The notes beneath the pieces were generated by a model, which made no database searches, had not been told where the DNA came from, and was given only the letters and a program-made list of their open reading frames with translations. A stretch of 10,546 bases of DNA from positions 44,889 to 55,434 of the forward strand of contig MGUT01000006.1 of NCBI GenBank assembly GCA_001800095.1. The letters are read 5' to 3'. How positions within the stretch are numbered: the first letter of the stretch is position 1; each line of letters starts with the position of its first letter. Both the position numbers and the translations under genes were made by a program. Positions 1-9,009 of this stretch are shown one piece after another. This DNA comes from Elusimicrobia bacterium RIFCSPLOWO2_01_FULL_64_13 (GTDB lineage: Bacteria > Elusimicrobiota > Elusimicrobia > 2-02-FULL-39-32).

Positions 1-1
1 G

Positions 2-40
2 ATCGCCGACGGCCGGATCGCGCCGGACCGAAGCCCGTGA
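2..40 (+). CDS. C-terminal tail of an upstream gene (partial, unidentified)
   Basis: The window seems to open inside the last codons of a gene. Reading from base 2 gives IADGRIAPDRSP followed by TGA at 38-40. This frame has almost entirely G or C at third codon positions, like the real genes here, whereas the other two forward frames do not. The ADGRI wording resembles the end of many ABC-transporter ATPases (LolD/MacB style, '..LADGRI..'), but twelve residues are far too few to name a family. The stop lies five bases before the proposed ilvE -35 box, so this gene and ilvE are tightly packed. It could also be chance readthrough of noncoding GC-rich sequence. Confidence 0.3.
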   Translation: MADGRIAPDRSP

Positions 41-45
41 ACCGC

Positions 46-74
46 TTGCATTGAAATACCAAATGTGTTACAAC
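46..74 (+). promoter_or_regulatory. Predicted ilvE promoter (near-leaderless)
   Basis: TTGCAT at 46-51 and TACAAC at 69-74 are separated by 17 bp. The -10 is preceded by TG at 66-67, which makes an extended -10 (TGnTACAAC, 4 of 6 matches to TATAAT). TTGAAA at 51-56 is a better -35 hexamer, but it would leave only a 12-bp spacer. The expected transcription start is near base 81, about four bases before the ilvE ATG, and there is no purine-rich Shine-Dalgarno between them. Read from sequence only; no experimental support. Confidence 0.45.
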
Positions 75-84
75 TGATGCCGTT

Positions 85-966
85 ATGACCTCGAACTCGC
101 TCATCTATATCGACGGCAAGCTGGTGGACCGCGAGCACGCCCGCATCTCCGTCTTCGACCACGGCCTCCTCTACGGCGACGGGGTCTTCGAGGGCATCCG
201 CGCCTACGGGGGGCGGGTGTTCCGGCTGGACGAACACCTGCGGCGCCTGTACCATTCCGCCCGGGCCATCACGCTCTTCATCCCCATCACCATGGACGAA
301 ATGCGCCGGGCGGTGCTCCGGACCCTGCGGCACAACAAGCTCACCGACGCCTACATCCGGCTCATCGTCACCCGCGGGATCGGCGACCTGGGGCTCGATC
401 CGCGGAAATGCCCCAAACCCTGCGTCATCATCATCGCGGGCAGGATCACGCTCTACCCGCCGGCGCTCTATGCCAAGGGCATGGACCTCGTGACCGTTCC
501 CACCAAGCGGAACATCCCCGAGGCCCTCAACCCCTGCATCAAGTCGCTCAACTACCTGAACAACATCATGGCCAAGATCGAGGCGACCCGGGCCGACGCT
601 CCGGAGGCCATCATGCTGAACAAGGACGGCTACGTGGCCGAATGCACCGGGGACAACATCTTCATCGCCTCCAACGGGAAGCTCGTGACCCCGCCCTGCT
701 GGGCGGGGGCGCTGAACGGCATCACGCGCGCCGCCGTGATCGAGCTGGCCCGAAAAAAACTCGGCGTTCAGACGGTAGAGGACCTGTTCACCCCGTACAA
801 CGTCTACACCGCCGACGAGGTGTTCCTGACCGGGACCGCCGCGGAGGTGATCCCCGTGACGCGCGTGGACGACCGGGTCATCGGCGCCGGCAAACCCGGA
901 CCCCTCACCCGGAAACTGATCGGCGAATTCCGCGCCTTGACCAAGAGGGAAGGCGTCAAGATCTGA
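85..966 (+). CDS. ilvE: Branched-chain amino acid aminotransferase
   Basis: A PLP-dependent fold type IV aminotransferase of 293 residues, within the usual 285-310 of the family. It transfers the amino group between glutamate and the 2-oxo acids of leucine, isoleucine and valine in the cytosol, the last step of branched-chain amino acid synthesis and the first of their breakdown. Visible landmarks are YGDGVFEGIR at 30-39 (a hallmark of this family), R54 in HLRRL (PLP phosphate), catalytic lysine K153 in IKSLNYLNN, E186 in GYVAECTGDN (PLP ring nitrogen), GIT at 212-214 and GTAAEV at 250-255 (cofactor phosphate). Related type IV enzymes such as D-amino acid aminotransferase and aminodeoxychorismate lyase share the fold, but the YGxGVFEGIR and GTAAEVIPV motifs favour IlvE. 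ATG at 85 is the only sensible start: an in-frame TGA lies at 52-54 with no ATG, GTG or TTG in between. It has no Shine-Dalgarno. Neighbours are not other ilv genes. Confidence 0.88.
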   Translation: MTSNSLIYIDGKLVDREHARISVFDHGLLYGDGVFEGIRAYGGRVFRLDEHLRRLYHSARAITLFIPITMDEMRRAVLRTLRHNKLTDAYIRLIVTRGIGDLGLDPRKCPKPCVIIIAGRITLYPPALYAKGMDLVTVPTKRNIPEALNPCIKSLNYLNNIMAKIEATRADAPEAIMLNKDGYVAECTGDNIFIASNGKLVTPPCWAGALNGITRAAVIELARKKLGVQTVEDLFTPYNVYTADEVFLTGTAAEVIPVTRVDDRVIGAGKPGPLTRKLIGEFRALTKREGVKI

Positions 967-969
967 CCG

Positions 970-1001
970 CGGTCCCCTCCGGCCGTTGCCGGAACGGACC
1001 G
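970..1001 (+). terminator. Strong hairpin after ilvE (terminator-like, no U tract)
   Basis: Four bases after the ilvE stop lies an inverted repeat. The inner stem TCCGGC (978-983) pairs with GCCGGA (988-993) around a CGTT tetraloop. The outer stem CGGTCC (970-975) pairs with GGACCG (996-1001) across a 2x2 internal loop. That makes 12 pairs in all, almost all G-C. No run of T follows (the next bases are GTTCTGG), so it is not a classical intrinsic terminator. It may stabilise the ilvE mRNA 3' end or pause polymerase. It also overlaps the -35 box of the clpC promoter. Confidence 0.45.
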
Positions 1002-1014
1002 GTTCTGGTATAAT
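986..1014 (+). promoter_or_regulatory. Predicted clpC promoter (extended -10)
   Basis: TTGCCG at 986-991 (4 of 6 to TTGACA) is followed by a 17-bp spacer and a perfect TATAAT at 1009-1014. TG at 1006-1007 gives the extended form TGGTATAAT. This is the best sigma-70-type promoter in the window. The predicted start is near 1021, leaving a leader of only about 17 bases that begins at the Shine-Dalgarno itself. No CtsR-type heptad repeat and no CIRCE inverted repeat is seen around it, so heat-shock control of the Firmicutes type is not evident. Confidence 0.7.
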
Positions 1015-1019
1015 CACTT

Positions 1020-1026
1020 AAGGAGG
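1020..1026 (+). promoter_or_regulatory. Shine-Dalgarno of clpC
   Basis: AAGGAGG, a full anti-Shine-Dalgarno match, ends 11 bases before the ATG at 1038. It confirms the clpC start. It is also the only perfect ribosome-binding site among the four genes, showing that the organism does use Shine-Dalgarno pairing although ilvE and tamB lack it. If transcription starts at 1021, the first A would be cut off but the core remains. Confidence 0.75.
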
Positions 1027-1037
1027 CCATCGCCCCT

Positions 1038-3518
<2,481 letters not shown>

Positions 3519-3570
3519 TCCTCTCCCGCTCAACTCTCAACTTTCCAATCCGTCCCATCCCTTTCAAAAC
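3519..3570 (+). terminator. C-rich, G-poor tract after clpC (possible Rho site)
   Basis: Directly after the clpC stop the + strand changes character. Of 52 bases, 24 are C and only two are G (3528 and 3552), in an otherwise G-rich genome. A C>G unstructured stretch just past a stop codon is the typical look of a Rho-utilisation site. There is no hairpin plus T-run, so no intrinsic terminator is available for clpC. The stretch includes a perfect tandem 7-mer, CTCAACT twice, at 3529-3542. Confidence 0.35.
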
Positions 3571-3597
3571 AGACATCCGTTTCAGATTTCGTATAAT
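3570..3597 (+). promoter_or_regulatory. Predicted tamB promoter (leaderless)
   Basis: A perfect TATAAT at 3592-3597 ends six bases before the tamB ATG at 3604. CAGACA at 3570-3575 (4 of 6 to TTGACA) lies 16 bp upstream and is the best -35 candidate. The extended-10 TG is absent. With normal spacing, transcription would begin at base 3604, the A of the start codon itself, so the mRNA should be leaderless. There is no Shine-Dalgarno. Confidence 0.6.
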
Positions 3598-3603
3598 TGA
3601 ACC

Positions 3604-6600
3604 ATGCCTCCTCATGACCCGGGGCGGCCGCCCGCCGGCGCCGCCCAACGCTGGGTCGCCTGGGGCGCGGCCGGGCTTTTATTATTCACCGCCGCCGTTT
3701 ACTCGGCCCGCCGCCTCCTCGATCCCCTGCGCGCCCGGGCGGAGTCCGCCGCCCGCGCCGCCCTCCCCGGACGCGACGTCCGCATCCGGGGAATCTCCAC
3801 CAACTTCATCAACAGCCTGTCCGTGTCGGGGATCGAGATATCAAATCCGGGAGGGTTCGGTTCCGGGACGTTCCTCGAGATGGAGGCCCTGCGGGTCTCC
3901 GTCCGGCTTGGCGGCCGGCTGGCCGTCGAGGCCTTCCAGCCGCGCCTGGTCCTCGAACGGATGGGCTCCGCCTGGAACGCGCCGCTCTTCTCCGGACGCG
4001 GCGGCGGGGTCAGGATCCCGGCGAGCCTGCGCGTTCAGGACGGCCGGATCTTCGTCCGGGACGGCGGCAAGATCTTCGATGGGCTCGAATTCCACCGCGT
4101 GCGGGGGACCCTCGATCTCGGCGGCGCGGGAGCCGCCTTCGAGGTCTCGGCCGAATCTCCGGACGATGAATCCCTGCTGGTATCGGGATCGTTGGACCGG
4201 GCGGGATTCTTCTCCGGGAAGATAGCGGGGAGGAACATCCGGCCGCAAAGCGTCCTGGACCGGATCCCCTCCCCGGGAAAACCGCGCGGGGACTCCGGCC
4301 GCGTGGACCTGGAGGCCGGCCTGTCCGGCCGCTGGCCCGCCGCGGACTCCGGGAAGCCGTCCCTCCGGCATTTTTCCGGCTCCGTCCGCTTCCGCCGCGC
4401 CGGGGCGTCCCTTCCGGCCGGACCCGCGCTCGTGCCCGTGTCCGCCGACGGCGAGATCCTGTTCTCGGATGAAAAGATCCGGACCGACGGCTTGAAGGTG
4501 TCGGTGGCCGGCGCCCGGATCGTCCTTTCCGGCGCGCTCGATTCCCCTCTGTCGGACCCCCGGGGCCGCGCCTCCTTCGCCGTCACGGAAGGATCATTCC
4601 TGGCCCTCCCCTTTTCAGCGAACGGCTCGCTCGAGCTTTCTTCAGGGATCTTCACGTTGAGCTCCTTCTCCGGCAACTGGGGGACGGGGGAGATCTCCGG
4701 CGAAGGCCGGGCCTCCGAAAAAGAACTGAAGTGGTCCTGCCGGGCCAGTCGGCTGCCCGTCGCCGGGCTGTTCGCGCGCCGATACCCCAATGAGCCGCCG
4801 CGCGAGAGGATGACCGGCGAGCTCGACGTCCGCGTCCGCGGGACGGGGACCCCGGCCGAGCCCAGGACTTCGGGCCGGCTCGTCCTGAAGGATTTTTCCT
4901 GGGCCGATGGACCGAAAGACGACCTGACCGGGACCCTGACGCACCGGAAGGGGAACGTTTCCCTGTCCTTCCGGTCGCGTTCGGGACCATCCCGGCTCGC
5001 GCTCGAAGCGTTCTGGGACCGGGCGGGATTCCGGCTCGATCCCCTCTGGATACGGCCCGCCGGACCGGCGGGGGAATCCTTTCGTCTGACCGCCGTCCTG
5101 GACCGGGAAACGCGCGCCCTCTCCGGAAAAGCCGCCGGCCGGCGCGTCTCCATCCATAGGCTGGCCCCCTTCGTGCGCGCCCTTTCCCGCATCCGCGGCA
5201 GTCTCGACTGCGAAGCCGCGCTTTCCGGGACCTTGTCGGCCCCGGAAGTCCGGGGCGTCCTGGCCGGAAGGAACCTCACCCTGCCCGAGAGGGACCGCGA
5301 AAAAACGGGGAACTTCCGGTCCGCGATGACCTGGAACAGGGAGCGGTTCTCCCTCGATGATTTTTCCATCGGGAAGGAATACCGGGGCTCCTTCAGCTAC
5401 CGGATCCCGGAGAAAAGTTTCGAGATCGACGCCAGGGCGTCGGCGGGCAACCCGGGGATCCTCCTGGCCCTGACCGGAGGGCCCGCGGACGTCCACGCGG
5501 ACGTGAGCGGGCGGATCAAGCTTTCCGGGCGGGCGGAACCGGACCTGGCCAAGGGAGAGGCCAAATGGGAGGGGGAGGGGCGCCTGACCCTCGGCCGCGG
5601 ACGCTGGGGAAGGATGGAATTCGAGTCGCTGGATCTCGATTACCGTTTCGACCCGGGGGACCTGCGGGTGAACGCTCTCGCCGCCCAGAAAGAAGGTTCG
5701 CTCAAGCTCTCCGCGAATTCCTCCCAATCCTCTCCGGAAAACCCGGCGGAGGCCGCGGCCGAACTCGACCGTTTCCGCATCGGCGACGGCGTCCTGAACG
5801 GGTCCGCGTCCTTCCGGGGTCTCTTCCGGATCGATCCGAAGAACCCCGTCTCCGGGACCGTGGAATCCGCGGACTTCACCTATAACGGATTCGGAGCGGG
5901 GCGCCTGACCGGCGCCGTGGAGAGCCGCGACAAGCTCCTGTCCCTGGGAGACTTCACCTGGGGTTCTTTCTTCCGCGGCGGGTGCACGCTCCTGTTCGCC
6001 GGCGACGCCTCGCCCAAGATCGAAGGGCGCTGGTCCTCCACGGCCAAGACGTTCGCCGAATGGAACAAGCTGCTCGGGACCGGAGACCTCCCCCTTTCCG
6101 GGAGAATGGCGCTGTCCGGGTCCGTGCAGGGCAATCTCTCCGACATGGCCTTCACGCTCGCGTCGCGCTTCAGCGACCTGCGGTTCCGTCCCGGGAACGG
6201 CAAGGAAGAGGAGTCGCCGGCCATGAACGGCGAAGCCGAGGCCGTGCTGTCCCAGGGCATGATCCGGACCTTCCGGGCCGGCCTGTCGGACCCGGAAGGC
6301 GGCGCCATCGGCATGGTGGGACAGATCGACCTCCGTTCCAGGAACCTTTCTCTCGAATGCACCCTGGAGAAGGTGGACGACCGCTTCCTCTTCCATCCCT
6401 GGGGATGGAAGGAGCTCTCCGGGCTCACCGGAGGACGGCTTTCCATCGGCGGGCTTTGGGCCTCTCCGGTCGTCCAGGGCTCCCTGTCGGGAACGGGCGG
6501 AGCGGCCGGCAAGATCCTTCTGGAATCGTGGGAGGCGGCGGGCATCTTCCAGGAAAGCGAGCTGCTCTTCTCCAATTTCATCGTGCGGGGCAAGGGCGGG

Positions 6601-8913
6601 TCCTGGCGTTTCAGCGTGCTCAAGGACTCCTGGATCCGGCCGCGGCCGGGGAAAGGAAGCGGGACGTTCAAGCTCGGGATCGATTTCGCGAACCTGTCGC
6701 TCGGACCCATGTTCGCCGTCGGCCAGGGAGAGGCCGAAGGGGGATGGGGACCCGGTCCCGGCGGCGGCGAAGCCGTCCCGGTCTTTGAAGGCCGCCTGCG
6801 CATGAGCGACCTGACCGTCAACGAAACAACGATAGACCCGTTCGAGGCCGCGGCGCGCTACCGCTCCAGGACGCTCGAGTTCCTGCCCATGCCGGGGAAG
6901 GGAGGCGCGCCGCGCCGCGAGCCCATCACGGGGCGGATCGATTTCTCCGCGGACCCCTGCGTGCGGTTCAAACAGCTGGCCCTCTCCGGGCCCGGAGGCC
7001 GCGCCCTCTCCATGGACGGCCGGTGGTGCCCGGACCTCCCGGTCCTCGAGGTCGATGGGACCGGCATGGACGCTTCCTTGATCGCGAGCATGCTGCAGGT
7101 CCCCTTTACGGTCGCGGGCGAATCCGACTTCCATTTCAGCGCCAAGGCCGACGGGGACCAGCCGGCCTTCTCCGGATCGCTCGCCGTCCGGAAAGGCAGG
7201 GTCGCCGAGATCCCTTTCGATGAACTCCGGTCGGATTTTTCCTGGCGGTCCGGATTCGTGGACATCCAGCGCTTCGACCTCAAGGGACGGGACACCGTCA
7301 CGGTATCGGGGCGCGCCCGCCTTCCCGTGAGGTGGGGGAACGTCGAAGCGCGGAGTCCGGCCCTGGACGTGAAGGCGGATTTCAGCGACGGCAACCTCTC
7401 TCTCCTGGACCGTTTCGACATCCCCTGGATGCGCGGCGCCCAGGGCTCGTTCTCGGGGAGTATCGCCGTCGCAGGAACGCCGTCCCGGCCCTCCGCGAAG
7501 GGAAACCTCTCCATCAGGAACGCCTCCTTCGATTCCAAGTATCTGACCCGGCGGCTGGAAGGACTGGACCTGGACGCGGACCTGAAATCCAACCTCCTCA
7601 CGGTGGAGAAGACGGATTTCCGCGCCGGCAAGAGCCGCTGTTCCCTCGAGGGGACCCTCCGGGCCGGTCTGGACGGGGGCGATCTGTCCGTGGACGATTT
7701 CACCTTCCGGCTCGAGACCCTGGGCAGGGAAGGCCTGCCGTTGCAGATCCCGGAACTCCCCGCCGTCAGGCAGAAGCTCGGCATTCCGTCCGTCCCCTCC
7801 AAGGGCAAGGCGAGGATCCGGCTCGCCGCCTCCGGAAATTCCGAGAGGCAGAAAGTTTCCGGCGAGGTCCTGATCGAAGACGCGCTCCTGTCGTATCCGC
7901 CTCCGAAATCCAGGGACGGCGCAGGATCGGGACGGGCCGACAGGGTGGAATGGGACCTGGTCCTGAAAGCGGGCGGGCGGACCGTGTTCCAGAACGATTT
8001 CGCTTACGCCAGGATCCTCGGGGAACTCCGGCTCCAGGGCGAACCCCGTTCCCTGAAAGTCCGGGGGAAGGTCTCCTCCAGCGAAGGGACCCTCACCCTC
8101 TACGGGGCCAAGTTCGACCTGAAAGAAGCCGCCCTCGAGATCACCGGCCCGCAGACGTTCTCCCTGGCCGGGACGACGGTAAGCGCCGCGCCCGCGGAAG
8201 GGGACAACGTGGTCTATCTGGCCTTCCAGGCGGAGCAGAACACGTTCGTGACCGACGTCCAGGGCAACCGGGCGCCGGACACCATCACGCTCAAGCTCGA
8301 ACGCATGCCCCTCACGGGAGATTTCGACTCCAAAAAAGTGACGTTCAGGTCCTCCCAAAATCCCGACCTGCCGTCCGAACGGGTCGCCAACCGGGCGGGA
8401 CTGGGCGTCAGCCTCGAAGGCCTGACCCCGGAGGAACGCGACGTCCAGCTCCGCGCCGGCGTGGCCCGCCTGCTCGACAGCCAGCTCGCTTCGCCGCTCG
8501 CCCGCGCCATCCTCCAGCGCACCGGCCTCGTGGACAAGATCGAGATATCCCAGGACGCGGACGCCGCCGGCAGGAGCACGGACCTGCGCGGCAGCGTTCC
8601 CTCGGCCATCGACCCCCTGATCGGCCAGTCCATCCTGCTCGAGCGCACGTTCGGCCCGCGCCTCGGCGTCGGCTACAAGGCCACCGTCGACAAGATCCAG
8701 GACCGCGCCGACCTCATCCACCAGCTCCAGCTGCGCTACCCCTTCTACAAGAACATCTGGCTCTACGGCTCGCGCGAACTCGATTCCAGGGAGAACCTGG
8801 GCCGCGATCCCGAGACCCGCGGAGGCATCCAGACCCAGTTCAAGTTCGATCCGGCCGACTGGTTCAGGCGCGGCAAGGAGGACCAAGGGCCCGAACCCGG
8901 GAAAGACAAATAA
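3604..8913 (+). CDS. tamB: TamB-like translocation and assembly module protein
   Basis: A 1769-residue envelope protein of the TamB/AsmA-like superfamily, far longer than E. coli TamB (1259). These proteins are anchored in the inner membrane and span the periplasm as a long beta-taco groove. They assist outer-membrane protein assembly with an Omp85 partner and are also implicated in phospholipid transport. One uncleaved membrane segment is visible at about 17-35, followed by RR. The bulk is repetitive short beta-strands of the type 'LSGSLD', 'VSGRARL', 'LSLGDFTWG', as expected for the groove. The C-terminal TamB domain (DUF490, PF04357) spans about 1450-1757, with GTLTLYGAKFDL (1495-1506), ITGP and FGPRLGVGYK (1683-1692), then ends in beta-strands and a short charged tail. 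The start is firm: an in-frame TGA sits at 3598-3600, two codons upstream. The next gene is bamA and no tamA is seen. Codon choice changes sharply near residue 1600. The fold assignment is strong; the exact cargo is unknown. Confidence 0.88.
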   Translation: MPPHDPGRPPAGAAQRWVAWGAAGLLLFTAAVYSARRLLDPLRARAESAARAALPGRDVRIRGISTNFINSLSVSGIEISNPGGFGSGTFLEMEALRVSVRLGGRLAVEAFQPRLVLERMGSAWNAPLFSGRGGGVRIPASLRVQDGRIFVRDGGKIFDGLEFHRVRGTLDLGGAGAAFEVSAESPDDESLLVSGSLDRAGFFSGKIAGRNIRPQSVLDRIPSPGKPRGDSGRVDLEAGLSGRWPAADSGKPSLRHFSGSVRFRRAGASLPAGPALVPVSADGEILFSDEKIRTDGLKVSVAGARIVLSGALDSPLSDPRGRASFAVTEGSFLALPFSANGSLELSSGIFTLSSFSGNWGTGEISGEGRASEKELKWSCRASRLPVAGLFARRYPNEPPRERMTGELDVRVRGTGTPAEPRTSGRLVLKDFSWADGPKDDLTGTLTHRKGNVSLSFRSRSGPSRLALEAFWDRAGFRLDPLWIRPAGPAGESFRLTAVLDRETRALSGKAAGRRVSIHRLAPFVRALSRIRGSLDCEAALSGTLSAPEVRGVLAGRNLTLPERDREKTGNFRSAMTWNRERFSLDDFSIGKEYRGSFSYRIPEKSFEIDARASAGNPGILLALTGGPADVHADVSGRIKLSGRAEPDLAKGEAKWEGEGRLTLGRGRWGRMEFESLDLDYRFDPGDLRVNALAAQKEGSLKLSANSSQSSPENPAEAAAELDRFRIGDGVLNGSASFRGLFRIDPKNPVSGTVESADFTYNGFGAGRLTGAVESRDKLLSLGDFTWGSFFRGGCTLLFAGDASPKIEGRWSSTAKTFAEWNKLLGTGDLPLSGRMALSGSVQGNLSDMAFTLASRFSDLRFRPGNGKEEESPAMNGEAEAVLSQGMIRTFRAGLSDPEGGAIGMVGQIDLRSRNLSLECTLEKVDDRFLFHPWGWKELSGLTGGRLSIGGLWASPVVQGSLSGTGGAAGKILLESWEAAGIFQESELLFSNFIVRGKGGSWRFSVLKDSWIRPRPGKGSGTFKLGIDFANLSLGPMFAVGQGEAEGGWGPGPGGGEAVPVFEGRLRMSDLTVNETTIDPFEAAARYRSRTLEFLPMPGKGGAPRREPITGRIDFSADPCVRFKQLALSGPGGRALSMDGRWCPDLPVLEVDGTGMDASLIASMLQVPFTVAGESDFHFSAKADGDQPAFSGSLAVRKGRVAEIPFDELRSDFSWRSGFVDIQRFDLKGRDTVTVSGRARLPVRWGNVEARSPALDVKADFSDGNLSLLDRFDIPWMRGAQGSFSGSIAVAGTPSRPSAKGNLSIRNASFDSKYLTRRLEGLDLDADLKSNLLTVEKTDFRAGKSRCSLEGTLRAGLDGGDLSVDDFTFRLETLGREGLPLQIPELPAVRQKLGIPSVPSKGKARIRLAASGNSERQKVSGEVLIEDALLSYPPPKSRDGAGSGRADRVEWDLVLKAGGRTVFQNDFAYARILGELRLQGEPRSLKVRGKVSSSEGTLTLYGAKFDLKEAALEITGPQTFSLAGTTVSAAPAEGDNVVYLAFQAEQNTFVTDVQGNRAPDTITLKLERMPLTGDFDSKKVTFRSSQNPDLPSERVANRAGLGVSLEGLTPEERDVQLRAGVARLLDSQLASPLARAILQRTGLVDKIEISQDADAAGRSTDLRGSVPSAIDPLIGQSILLERTFGPRLGVGYKATVDKIQDRADLIHQLQLRYPFYKNIWLYGSRELDSRENLGRDPETRGGIQTQFKFDPADWFRRGKEDQGPEPGKDK

Positions 8914-8931
8914 TCCGGGATTTGCTATAAT
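8903..8931 (+). promoter_or_regulatory. Predicted bamA promoter (extended -10)
   Basis: AAGACA at 8903-8908 (4 of 6 to TTGACA) lies inside the last codons of tamB. It is followed by a 17-bp spacer and a perfect TATAAT at 8926-8931, with TG at 8923-8924 giving TGCTATAAT. An overlapping second -10 candidate is TAATAT at 8931-8936. The predicted start is near 8938, giving bamA a leader of about 72 bases, the longest in the window. It implies that bamA can be transcribed separately from tamB. Confidence 0.6.
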
Positions 8932-8962
8932 AATATTTGGTGTCATTTATCAAATATTTGAT
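8932..8962. repeat. AT-rich palindrome and repeated motif in the bamA leader
   Basis: ATCAAATATTTGAT at 8949-8962 is a perfect 14-bp palindrome about 12-25 bases downstream of the predicted transcription start. Its core AATATTTG (8953-8960) is also present at 8932-8939, exactly 21 bp (about two helical turns) upstream. A T6 run follows at 8965-8970. The position suits an operator for a dimeric DNA-binding protein. As RNA the hairpin would be weak (five A/U-rich pairs), so it is a poor terminator. No known regulator consensus is claimed. Confidence 0.5.
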
Positions 8963-9009
8963 GATTTTTTGCTCCCAAACCCTTCATTGAAAGAGTCCCG
9001 CCGGCGTCC

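Noticed and set aside
967..1037. CtsR or CIRCE heat-shock operator upstream of clpC
   Set aside because: Looked for the CtsR heptad repeat and the CIRCE inverted repeat; neither is present. The only inverted repeat is the G-C hairpin at 970-1001.
8896..8919. CCCGG / CCGGG inverted repeat around the tamB stop as an intrinsic terminator
   Set aside because: Only five pairs around a 14-base loop and no T-run after it. It also overlaps the bamA promoter, so it is probably chance.
7332..8930. Same-strand open frame of 532 codons overlapping tamB
   Set aside because: An R/G/P-rich out-of-frame reading of tamB with no motifs. Similar shadow frames occur at 408-1013 and 1976-3277.
4642..8946. Open frame of 1434 codons on the minus strand opposite tamB
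   Set aside because: Impressive length, but its protein is G/P/E/R-rich without domains. It is explained by the strong third-position G/C bias of tamB, which removes stops from one antisense frame.
8949..8970. Palindrome plus T6 in the bamA leader as an intrinsic terminator or attenuator
   Set aside because: The stem is only five A/U-rich pairs once a loop is allowed, too weak to terminate. An operator role is more plausible.
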